NCBI GenBank assembly: GCA_020848905.1
Contig: JADLHG010000040.1
Span: 1-64,000, forward strand
Reading direction: 5' to 3'
From: Deltaproteobacteria bacterium
GTDB taxonomy: Bacteria > Myxococcota_A > Polyangia > GCA-2747355 > JADLHG01
DNA length: 64,000 nt
In this document: positions 1 to 7,376 of the stretch, one piece after another
Position numbering within the stretch: position 1 is the stretch's first letter
How the letters are laid out: every line of letters starts with the position of its first letter
Notes under the pieces: model-generated
What the model saw: the letters and a program-made list of their open reading frames with translations, nothing else
Told to the model about the DNA's origin: nothing
Database searches by the model: none
Program-made: the position numbers and the translations under genes

Positions 1-432
1 CAAGGCCCCCGAGCGCAGCGTCCGTAGGCAGCAGCGCCCGCCAGGGCGCTGTCGCCGGAGGTCCGCAGCCCCGCACGTCGCGCCTCTCGCAGGTCCCCCT
101 GCCTCCTCTCCCCACGGCCTCCTCGGCCCCACCCCTCCCACATCTCCACGGCGCGCGACGACTGCGGGGCGGTGCGCGAGGGGGCGCTTGCCCGACGCGC
201 CGCCCCCTCCATACCCCCATCTCCGAGAACTCGACCGCCCGAGGTGGCGAACGCGGCCGCCACGGCCTGTCCGCTCGCCGAATTTGATAGACGCCCGGGG
301 CCCCCGCCGCGTCGACGAGACACGTGATCTTGCGGCCTTCTCGGCGCCCTGGACCACCGGACCCCACGGCATGTCGCGTGCACAAAGGGCGGGCACAACC
401 AACTCGGTTCCCTGAACGAAAGGAGTCGCTCC
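1..432. other. 5' stretch without a convincing gene
   Basis: This very GC-rich stretch holds only short overlapping open frames made of Pro/Arg/Ala runs, with no recognisable domain. Its right end supplies the leader of the first gene, including a strong ribosome binding site (GAAAGGAG, 418-425) seven bases before the ATG at 433. I see no RNA gene or clear promoter hexamers. Confidence 0.5.
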
Positions 433-966
433 ATGCGTCCCCGACTGCTTCCAGCTCTTACCGCCGTCGCCCTGGCCACCAGCTTCAGTCTCGCGACCCC
501 GAACGCCTCGGCTGAGACCTTCGTCGCCAAGGTGAAGGCCATCGGGAGCGAGTGGGCCACGCGACGGGCCTTCAACAAGGAGTTCGGGCGCTGGGTGAAG
601 GACAGCCGCAGGGCCGGGCGCACCATCCCCTGGGGCGGTGCGGGCGGCATGGGAGACCTGGCCGACAAGATGAGCACGCTCCACAACCGCGTCGTCACCG
701 GCGCCGCGGTGGTCTTCGCCGCCATCGGCACCTACGGCCTCATGGCCGGCCCGGCCAAGGAATCGCCGCTCCTGTCGGCCCTTTTTCTGGGGCCAGCGAC
801 CTGGATGATGGCGCGCGCCGCCGCCAAGGGGGACCAGGAGCGGGCCAAGGCACGCCTCGGGGTGGTCGGCATGGCCGGGATGCAGAATCCCGCCAACGTG
901 CCCTCCAAACTGCGGGATCTCGCCACGCAGCTAGCCCTCCATAACATCGCCCGCGCGAAGAAGTAG
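433..966 (+). CDS. small exported hypothetical protein with hydrophobic segments
   Basis: The product has 177 residues and no family I recognise. Residues 1-27 form a signal peptide (Arg start, hydrophobic core, Ala-Ser-Ala cleavage motif). The mature part is basic. It carries two hydrophobic stretches near residues 86-105 and 112-128 that could be membrane helices, and a Lys-rich C-terminus. The ATG is supported by GAAAGGAG seven bases upstream. It converges on the SOS polymerase operon with 17 bases between stop codons, so it is probably a single-gene unit. The function is unknown; an inner-membrane or periplasmic protein is the most that can be said. Confidence 0.75.
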   Translation: MRPRLLPALTAVALATSFSLATPNASAETFVAKVKAIGSEWATRRAFNKEFGRWVKDSRRAGRTIPWGGAGGMGDLADKMSTLHNRVVTGAAVVFAAIGTYGLMAGPAKESPLLSALFLGPATWMMARAAAKGDQERAKARLGVVGMAGMQNPANVPSKLRDLATQLALHNIARAKK

Positions 967-983
967 CCCCCCTTTCCCACGGC

Positions 984-3900
984 TCACCGGAAATCGCGCG
1001 AGCGAAAGCCGCAGGCGTACTCGATCGGCTGAAGCTCCTCGGCCAGGATGCTCCGCGCGTCCCCGTCGGCCTGGAGGCGCCCCCGCACGAAGAGCAGCTC
1101 GGCCAGGCAGATCAGCGTGCGATGCCGCTCGAAGATCTTCGGCCGCAAGACGATGTCCATCAGCCCCGTCTCGTCCTCGAGCGCCATGAAGACCGCCCCA
1201 TCCGGCCCCGTCGGGCGCTGGCGCACGATCACGAGCCCCGCTACGCGCACCGGCGCCCCGGGACGCAAGCTGTCGAGATCCGCCTGGCGCGTCACCCCGC
1301 TCTTCGCGAGCGCGCTCCGATAGAGCTCGAGCGGGTGCCGCTCGAGGAAGCTGTCGGCGTGGAGGTAATCGAGCCGCAGCACGGCGCCCGCGGAGAGCGG
1401 CCCGAAGGCGACCCGCGCCTCCTCGGGGGGCAGGTTCGCCACGAGGTCGCTCCCGCCGAGGGCCAGCGCCTGCCAGAGCGCCTGCCGCCGGTCGCCGCCC
1501 AGGCTCCCGAGCGCTCCCGCGAGCGCCAGGCTCACGAGCTGTCGACGATTCAGCTCCACGCGCCTCGCGAGCTCCGCCACCGAGGCGAAGCTCCCCGCCC
1601 GCCCCCGCTCGGCGACGATGCGGCGGGCCACCTCGTCCCCGAGCCCCCGCACCGAGGCGAGGCCGAGGCGCAGCGCCCGCTCCTCGAGCGTGGCCTCGAG
1701 CGCGCTCCTCTGCACGTCCACGCCGCGAATCGCCACCCCGTGGCGGTGCGCGTCGCTCACGATCGTCGAGACGTGATAGAAGCCCATCGGCTGGGCGTTG
1801 ATCAGCGCCACCGCGAACTCCGCCGGGTAGTGGCGCTTGAGGTAGGACGAGACGTAGACCAGGTGCGCGAAGGCCGCGGCGTGCGATTCGGGGAAGCCGT
1901 AGGAGGCGAAGCCCTCGAGCTGCTGCAGGATGCGGCGAATATAGTCCTCGTCGATCCCGCGCTCCCGCATCGCCGCGCGCAGCCGCTCCTGATGCCGCTC
2001 CATGCGCCCGTGCTTGCGCCAGGCGGCCATGTCCCGCCGGAGCTGGTCCGCCTCCCCCGGGCTGTAGCCTCCCACCGCCACCGCCATGCGCATCACCTGC
2101 TCCTGGAAGATGGGGATTCCGAGCGTCTTTTCTAGAATGGGACGCAGGCTCGGGTGCGGGTACTCCACCCGCTCCTCGCCGCGCCGCCGCCGGAGGTAGG
2201 GGTGCACCATCCCCCCCTGGATCGGCCCCGGCCGCACCAGCGCCACCTCGATCACCAGGTCGTAGAAGCAGCGCGGCTTGAGCCGCGGGAGCATCCCCAT
2301 CTGGGCCCGCGACTCGATCTGGAACACCCCCACCGTATCGGCGCGCTGGATCATCTCGTAGGTCGCGGCGTCGTCCGGAGGGATCGTGCCGAGCTCGAAG
2401 CGCCTGCCGTGCTCGGCCTCGATCAGCGCGAAGGCCCGCGCGATCACGTTCAGCATGCCGAGCCCGAGCAGGTCCACCTTGAAGATGCGGAGCTCGTCGA
2501 GGTCGTCCTTGTCCCAGGCGATCACCGTGCGGTTCGGCATGCGCGCGTTCTCGAGGGGCACGATACGGCAGAGCGGCTCGCTCGAGAGCACGAAGCCCCC
2601 CACGTGGATCGAGAGGTGTCGCGGAAAATCGAGGAGCTGCTCGGAGAGGGCGAGGAGCTGACGCACGGTACGCCCCGCCGCGTCGAGTCCCGCCGCGCGG
2701 GCCGCGTCGCCGCCGGCCTGGCCGAAGCCGTGGCTCACGAAGCGGCTGAAGCGCAGGAGCGTCTGCTCGGGGAGCCCGAGCGCCTTGCCCACGTCCCGCA
2801 CGGCAGAGCGATGCCGGTAGCGAATCACCTCGGCCACCATCGCCGCCCGCTCACGGCCGTACTTGCCGTAGACGTGCTGGAGCACCTGCTCGCGCCGGTC
2901 GTGCTCGATGTCCAGGTCGATGTCCGGGGGTTCGTGCCGCTCGAGCGAGAGGAAGCGCTCGAAGAGCATGTCGATCTGATCCGGCGAGACCGAGGTGATG
3001 CGGAGCGCGAAGCAGACCAGCGAGTTGGCCGCCGAGCCTCGGCCCTGGCAGAGGATCCCCTCCCGCGCGCAGTAGGTCACGACCTCCCACATGGTGAGGA
3101 AGTAGCCGGCGTAGTCGAGCTGGGCGATGATAGAGAGCTCCCGTTCTAATTGCGGGGCGAGCTCCCGCGCACGCCCCACGCCGAGCCGGTCGATCAGGCC
3201 CTCCCGCGCGAGCTGCCCGAGGTAGCCCTCCGCGCTCTGCCCCTCGGGGACCCACTCGCGCGGGTAGTCGTAGCCCATCTCGTCCAGGCGAAAGCGGCAG
3301 GCGTGTGCGAGCTCGACGCTCCGCTCCACCACGCCCGGCAGGTCGACGAAGAGCGTCGCCAGCTCCGCGGGGGATTTCAGACAGCGCTCCGCGTTGGGCA
3401 GCAGCCGCCGCCCGGCCGCGGCGAGCGCGCACCCCAGCCGGATGCAGCTCAGCACGTCGTGCACCGGCTTGCGGCGCCGGTCGTGAAAGTGCACGTCGTT
3501 GGTGGCCACGCTCGGCACGCCGAGGCTCTGGCCGAGCGCCTGCAAAGCGACCGATCGTTCTATATCCCCCGGGCGCAGGTGGCGGGTCAGCTCGAGCACC
3601 AGCGCGTCGCCGAAGGCCTCCCGGAGCTCCCCGAGGAGCCGCGCGGCGCCGGCCCGGGCCCCCTTCTTGAAGAGCCGCAAGAGCTGGCTGCGCGGACCTC
3701 CCGCGAGCACGAAGAGCTCCTTGCCCCCCGTGGCCAGCACCTCGTCCCGCGTCAGGTGGAAGGCCCCCTTCTCGGCGCGCAGCCTTCCCCGGCTGACGAG
3801 CTCGGAGAGCGTCGCGTAGCCCTCGCGACTCCGCGCGAGCAAAAGGAGCGCGTCCGTCTCCTCCCCCACCGAGAGCGCGAGCTCGCTGCCGTAGAGGAGC

Positions 3901-4088
3901 CGCACGGCCCCCTCGCCGAGCTCCCTCTGCGCGGCGTGGGCCCGCACCACCCCGTAGAGCCCGGAGAGGTCGGTGATCGCCAGGGCCGAAAGCCCGAGCT
4001 CGGTGGCCCGCGCGACCAGCTCCTCGGGATGCGAGGCCCCCTCGAGAAAGCTGAAGTTCGACCGACAGTGCAGCTCGGCGTAGGCCAT
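984..4088 (-). CDS. dnaE2: error-prone DNA polymerase DnaE2 (ImuC)
   Basis: This is a C-family DNA polymerase of 1034 residues that performs translesion synthesis with ImuA and ImuB during SOS mutagenesis. The N-terminal PHP domain starts MAYAELHCRSNFSFLEGAS. The catalytic aspartates lie in PDIDLD (residues 388-393). The tail ends RSRDFR, close to the RDFH ending usual for DnaE2. The frame stays open far upstream, but that part has no homology and overlaps imuB, so I start at the ATG at 4088, where PHP homology begins. It lies five bases after imuB and is the last gene of the LexA-type operon. Length and motifs fit DnaE2 rather than the replicative DnaE1. Confidence 0.95.
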   Translation of the reverse strand: MAYAELHCRSNFSFLEGASHPEELVARATELGLSALAITDLSGLYGVVRAHAAQRELGEGAVRLLYGSELALSVGEETDALLLLARSREGYATLSELVSRGRLRAEKGAFHLTRDEVLATGGKELFVLAGGPRSQLLRLFKKGARAGAARLLGELREAFGDALVLELTRHLRPGDIERSVALQALGQSLGVPSVATNDVHFHDRRRKPVHDVLSCIRLGCALAAAGRRLLPNAERCLKSPAELATLFVDLPGVVERSVELAHACRFRLDEMGYDYPREWVPEGQSAEGYLGQLAREGLIDRLGVGRARELAPQLERELSIIAQLDYAGYFLTMWEVVTYCAREGILCQGRGSAANSLVCFALRITSVSPDQIDMLFERFLSLERHEPPDIDLDIEHDRREQVLQHVYGKYGRERAAMVAEVIRYRHRSAVRDVGKALGLPEQTLLRFSRFVSHGFGQAGGDAARAAGLDAAGRTVRQLLALSEQLLDFPRHLSIHVGGFVLSSEPLCRIVPLENARMPNRTVIAWDKDDLDELRIFKVDLLGLGMLNVIARAFALIEAEHGRRFELGTIPPDDAATYEMIQRADTVGVFQIESRAQMGMLPRLKPRCFYDLVIEVALVRPGPIQGGMVHPYLRRRRGEERVEYPHPSLRPILEKTLGIPIFQEQVMRMAVAVGGYSPGEADQLRRDMAAWRKHGRMERHQERLRAAMRERGIDEDYIRRILQQLEGFASYGFPESHAAAFAHLVYVSSYLKRHYPAEFAVALINAQPMGFYHVSTIVSDAHRHGVAIRGVDVQRSALEATLEERALRLGLASVRGLGDEVARRIVAERGRAGSFASVAELARRVELNRRQLVSLALAGALGSLGGDRRQALWQALALGGSDLVANLPPEEARVAFGPLSAGAVLRLDYLHADSFLERHPLELYRSALAKSGVTRQADLDSLRPGAPVRVAGLVIVRQRPTGPDGAVFMALEDETGLMDIVLRPKIFERHRTLICLAELLFVRGRLQADGDARSILAEELQPIEYACGFRSRDFR

Positions 4089-4093
4089 GGGCG

Positions 4094-5692
4094 TCAATCC
4101 ACGTAGGCCTGCACGTGCCACTCGCCCTGGCTCCGGAAGAGCCAGAGCACGGCTCCCTCCGCGGTTCGCACGAGCCAGTACTCCCGCTCGAAGCCCGTGG
4201 CCCACCACTCGCCCTGCAGCCGATACGGGCCCTCGCGCGCCACCACGCGCTGCAAATGGCGACCGCGAGCCGCTCGCGCCGGCCCCTCCTCCGCGACGGA
4301 CGAAAGGTCGATGCGCGCCCCCTCGAAGGTCACGGGGCGGGGCGGTTCGATCAGGCAAAGCACCGGAAACGCCGCCGGAGCCGCGGCAGGGCGCTCTTCC
4401 TGCCACGCACGACGCGGCGACGCGAGAGAGGCCAGCTCCGTCCCCTCGAGCGGCATCCAGGAAAGTCGCGCCTCCGGCAGATGGCGCTCGACGAGGCGCG
4501 GGCGCACCACCGCCTCCCGGCCGAACGTGGCGACGAGACGGCTGCAGATCGTGGCCAGGGCCTCGCGGTCGTGCTCCTGCTGCCGCGCGAAAAGATCGAG
4601 CTGCCGGGCGCTCGCGCAGCCCACCTCCACCGCCCGCAAGCCGAACGCTGCCACCGGCGCCGGAAGCTCCTGCGACGAGAGCCAGAGCCGCAGGAGCTCG
4701 AGGAGCGTGCGGCTGTTCAGCGTCGGACGCGCGGGGCGAAGGCGGTGCGTGAGCTCGGGCAGGCCCGCACCGGCATGCCCCTCGTGCGGCTCGTGCGCCT
4801 CGTGCGACCGCCGCGAATAGATCGCCAGCCGAAGCGTGAGCTCGAGCGTCACCACCACGCGACGGCTGCGCGCCACCTGGGTCAAAAGTCGATCGAGCAC
4901 GCTCTTGCCGACGAAGAGCAGCGCCTCTAGCTCCTCGAGCGGCTCGTCCAGCTCCTGGAGCACCTCCTCGACCTGGACCGGCTCTTCCACGCGAAAGCGC
5001 GAGGTCGTGCTTCCGCGCGCCTGCTCCTCCAGCTCGAGCCCGGCCTTGCCGAAGCGCAGGGCCAAAGCCCCCGGCGGAAGGCGCTCGAGCCCGCCCACCG
5101 CCTCGATCCCGAGGAGGCCCAGCAGCCGCGCCATCCCCTCGGGCATGGGCAAGGCCTCGAGCGGGAGCGCGGCCAGGCTCGCGCGATCCTCGCCCGGAGG
5201 AATGACCGTCGCCGGTGCCCCCTCCGCCCCCGCGCGCGCCACCGACCAGGCGGCCAGCGCGCTGCCGGCGATGGCCACGCGCCCCTCGTAGCCCAGAGCC
5301 CGCACCGTTCGCGCGAGCTTCTCGCCGAGCACCTTCTCGTCGGGGTGCAGCCGCTCGCACCCCGCGAGCGAGAGGAAGAAGGCCCCCTGCTCGTCCCGCC
5401 CCACCCCCTCGGCGAAGGCGTAGAGCGCCGCGAGCACCTCCTTGCGCGCGGCGCGCAGAAAGGCCGCATCCGGTGGCACGATCACCGCCTCGGGGCACAG
5501 GGCCCGGGCCGTGACCATGGAGAGCCCCGGCTGCAAACCCGCGGCCTCTGCCTCGGGCGTGGCCTCGAGCACCCGCGCGCGCGTCGCCGCCGCGTCGGCC
5601 AGGATCACCGGTTGCCCACGCAGCTCCGGCGACTCCCGCAGCCGGGCCGCGAGCTCAAAGCGTGGGATCCAGATGCAGGCCGTGCGGATCAT
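4094..5692 (-). CDS. imuB: ImuB, catalytically inactive Y-family polymerase homologue
   Basis: This 532-residue Y-family-like protein acts as the hub that links DnaE2 and ImuA to the replication clamp in the mutasome. The N-terminus (MIRTACIWIPRFELAARL) aligns with DinB-type polymerases, but the acidic metal-binding residues are absent: the first position reads Cys-Ile-Trp-Ile and the second reads FFLSLAGCE. This loss is diagnostic of ImuB. A His-Glu-rich insert (SHEAHEPHEGHA) is encoded by three 9-bp tandem repeats at 4781-4807. The gene overlaps imuA by 38 bases and is followed by dnaE2 after five bases, so the three genes are one operon. Confidence 0.92.
   Translation of the reverse strand: MIRTACIWIPRFELAARLRESPELRGQPVILADAAATRARVLEATPEAEAAGLQPGLSMVTARALCPEAVIVPPDAAFLRAARKEVLAALYAFAEGVGRDEQGAFFLSLAGCERLHPDEKVLGEKLARTVRALGYEGRVAIAGSALAAWSVARAGAEGAPATVIPPGEDRASLAALPLEALPMPEGMARLLGLLGIEAVGGLERLPPGALALRFGKAGLELEEQARGSTTSRFRVEEPVQVEEVLQELDEPLEELEALLFVGKSVLDRLLTQVARSRRVVVTLELTLRLAIYSRRSHEAHEPHEGHAGAGLPELTHRLRPARPTLNSRTLLELLRLWLSSQELPAPVAAFGLRAVEVGCASARQLDLFARQQEHDREALATICSRLVATFGREAVVRPRLVERHLPEARLSWMPLEGTELASLASPRRAWQEERPAAAPAAFPVLCLIEPPRPVTFEGARIDLSSVAEEGPARAARGRHLQRVVAREGPYRLQGEWWATGFEREYWLVRTAEGAVLWLFRSQGEWHVQAYVD
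4781..4807. repeat. three 9-bp tandem repeats inside imuB
   Basis: CTCGTGCGG, CTCGTGCGC and CTCGTGCGA follow one another without a gap. On the coding strand they give part of a His-Glu-rich insert (SHEAHEPHEGHA). The unit is a multiple of three, so changes in copy number keep the frame. Confidence 0.8.
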
Positions 5693-6311
5693 GGAGCTCC
5701 ACCCGCGCCGTCCGTTCCGTGGGCCCGAGCTTGCTCTTGCAGAGCGCGACCTGGAGCCGCCAGCCCTCCCGTCGCTCCACCGCGAGGTGCAGGCTCACCT
5801 GCGTGCCGAGCGACGCCGCGCCCGCGGCCTTCTCGGTGACGAAGAGCACCGCGGCCCCGCTCCGCTCGGCGCCGTGCTGCAAACGCGAAAGCTGTCGCGG
5901 CTGCACGCCGCGGCTCACCGGCACATCGAGCACGAGCAGCGCGATGGAACACCCTCCCCCGAGGAGCAGATCCGCGGCGCGAAGGCCGGGCAGCTCGCGC
6001 TGGCGCGTCACCCGCGGCGGGCGCACCACCACCAGCGCCTCGAAGGGCGCGCCACCCTCGAGCGCCGGCAAGGGATAAAATCCCCCGAGCGCATCGACCC
6101 AGATCGCGAGCTCCCCCCGCCCGAGCGCGGCCCCGCACCAGGCCGCCGCCAGGCTCCGCTTTCCGCTCGACCAGGGGCCAGAGAGCTCGCTCAGCCGTCC
6201 GCGCGGGAGCCCCTGCCCGGGGAGCAAGCGGTCGAGCGCCTCGAGCTCGCTCTTCAGCCCACTTGGCGACTCTTCCTGCGAGGCCCGTCGAACCCGGGCG
6301 TGACTGAACAT
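5655..6311 (-). CDS. imuA: ImuA, RecA-like SOS mutagenesis protein
   Basis: From the ATG at 6311 the product is 218 residues. It resembles the RecA/SulA-like ImuA proteins that open imuA-imuB-dnaE2 cassettes. The P-loop region reads GPWSSGKRS, where the usual Ser/Thr after Gly-Lys is Arg, so nucleotide binding may be altered. The frame can be opened back to a TTG at 6347, but that TTG is the first triplet of a TTGACA -35 box and the LexA palindrome lies inside the extension. I therefore prefer the ATG at 6311, which sits within the operator and close to the predicted transcription start. The mRNA would be nearly leaderless. The gene overlaps imuB by 38 bases. Confidence 0.8.
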   Translation of the reverse strand: MFSHARVRRASQEESPSGLKSELEALDRLLPGQGLPRGRLSELSGPWSSGKRSLAAAWCGAALGRGELAIWVDALGGFYPLPALEGGAPFEALVVVRPPRVTRQRELPGLRAADLLLGGGCSIALLVLDVPVSRGVQPRQLSRLQHGAERSGAAVLFVTEKAAGAASLGTQVSLHLAVERREGWRLQVALCKSKLGPTERTARVELHDPHGLHLDPTL

Positions 6312-6319
6312 ATGTTCAG
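6304..6319. promoter_or_regulatory. LexA box (SOS operator) of imuA-imuB-dnaE2
   Basis: CTGAACATATGTTCAG is a perfect 16-bp palindrome. Its core GAACATATGTTC matches the GAAC-N4-GTTC LexA box of Gram-positive bacteria and, as I recall, is close to the box described for myxobacteria. It begins right at the -10 box of the promoter, where repressor binding would block transcription. It also contains the preferred imuA ATG. Confidence 0.9.
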
Positions 6320-6347
6320 CTATCCCCGATCTCCCTCCCCCTGTCAA
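6319..6347 (-). promoter_or_regulatory. sigma-70-type promoter of the imuA operon
   Basis: On the minus strand a perfect TTGACA (6347-6342) is followed by 17 bases and GATAGC (6324-6319), a three-of-six -10 match. The last base of the -10 box is the first base of the LexA palindrome. The expected transcription start is near 6312, next to the ATG at 6311. Confidence 0.7.
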
Positions 6348-6432
6348 GGACGCCCGGGCAAGCGCCTACAGCGCCGATGGAAATCGCGCGTCGGCGATGG
6401 ACGATCCGCCTCCGTTATGGAATGAGTAGGCC

Positions 6433-6747
6433 ATGCCGCGCTGGATGGCCTGGAGCCTGCTCGTCCTCTTCCTCGTGCACCTCGTCCCCTTCACCTGGCT
6501 CACGGTGAAGCGGCGCCAGGCCCGCTATGGCCTGGTGGCGCTGGTCTTTCTCCTGCTCTCCATCTCGTTCGGGCTCGTGCTCTTCGCGCCGGGCTTCACG
6601 GTGGGGCACGTGCCGGCCTACTGGTACACGCGCGTCGCGGCCTGGGCCTGCGCCCTGCTGAGCCTGATCCTGGCGGTCCGCAGGCGGCTGCTCGCGAAGC
6701 GCGCGGCGATGCGCGACGAAGCGGCCCGCCGCGTGCTGTCGGCGTAA
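6433..6747 (+). CDS. small integral membrane protein
   Basis: This is a 104-residue hydrophobic protein with about three predicted membrane helices (near residues 5-23, 34-53 and 62-84). A conserved-looking HVPAYWYTRVAAWACALL segment precedes the last helix, and a basic Arg/Lys tail is probably cytoplasmic. I do not recognise the family. It is read divergently from imuA, with about 120 bases between the starts, and may share that control region, but it has no LexA box of its own. There is no strong Shine-Dalgarno sequence before the ATG. Confidence 0.65.
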   Translation: MPRWMAWSLLVLFLVHLVPFTWLTVKRRQARYGLVALVFLLLSISFGLVLFAPGFTVGHVPAYWYTRVAAWACALLSLILAVRRRLLAKRAAMRDEAARRVLSA

Positions 6748-7376
6748 TCGAGCAAGGCGCCGGCTGCGTGCACCACGCAGAAGCCTCACCGCAGCTCACT
6801 CGACGCGCGGAAGTTGCCCGGAGCGCGGCCGACGCGGCCGGCCCCGAACAGGCCCTCATCGGGAAGATCACGCCTTGAATCTAACCATCCGAGTGCTACA
6901 GTAGCGACAAAGATCGTCAGTCGTCGTTCGTATCCCTGGCGCCGACGATCGCGGGGGACCATGTGGCCAGCTCTTCGGTATCTGCTGATGGCCTGTGTGG
7001 ACCCGAGCGAGGCGTCCTCCAACGCGCAGGCGCTCTTCGTCAACGGACAGCTCGTAGGGCCGGCCACCCCGACCAGCCAGTCGATCGCCAACAGCGCTCA
7101 GTTCCACGTGGGTCTCAAGGTGGGGGGTAGCGGCGTTGGACCCTACAACGGACACGTCTCGCACGTCATCGGTTGGGCAGCGTCCGGACTCTGGCCGGGA
7201 GGTGCGGACAACCTGATCCTCTGGCGCGAACTCGCACGAGAGCTCTTCGACCGCTGGGTGAACGGCGTCCCCGCGTAGCGGGCCGGAGCTGGACCACCCG
7301 TGGCGGCCTGCGCCTCGTGCGTGGACTTCGATCGAGCGTCGATGCGTACGCTCGTGACCATAGGCGAGAAATCAAC
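6748..7376. other. long spacer holding a gene fragment
   Basis: Between the small membrane protein and the propeller lipoprotein there is no intact recognisable gene. The right half contains a fragment resembling a LamG/jellyroll domain (6961-7278, listed separately). The left part (6748-6960) shows nothing I can identify. Confidence 0.5.
6961..7278 (+). pseudogene. LamG/jellyroll-like C-terminal fragment, probable remnant
   Basis: The translation contains ALFVNGQLVG, FHVGLKVGGSG and YNGHVSHVIGW, the typical strand order of a concanavalin-like LamG domain (VNG turn, GG strand, then the domain-closing 'YNG-DDV'-type strand). Only about 80 residues of a roughly 150-residue fold are present. 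The segment before MWPALRYLLMACVDPSEAS has no signal peptide or domain start. I read it as the tail of a decayed or truncated surface protein. A short expressed gene from the ATG at 6961 cannot be excluded. Confidence 0.45.

Noticed and set aside
4089-5498. Long open frame continuing upstream from DnaE2 in the same frame
   Set aside because: It overlaps imuB, has no homology and is a composition effect of GC-rich codons. DnaE2 homology begins at 4088.
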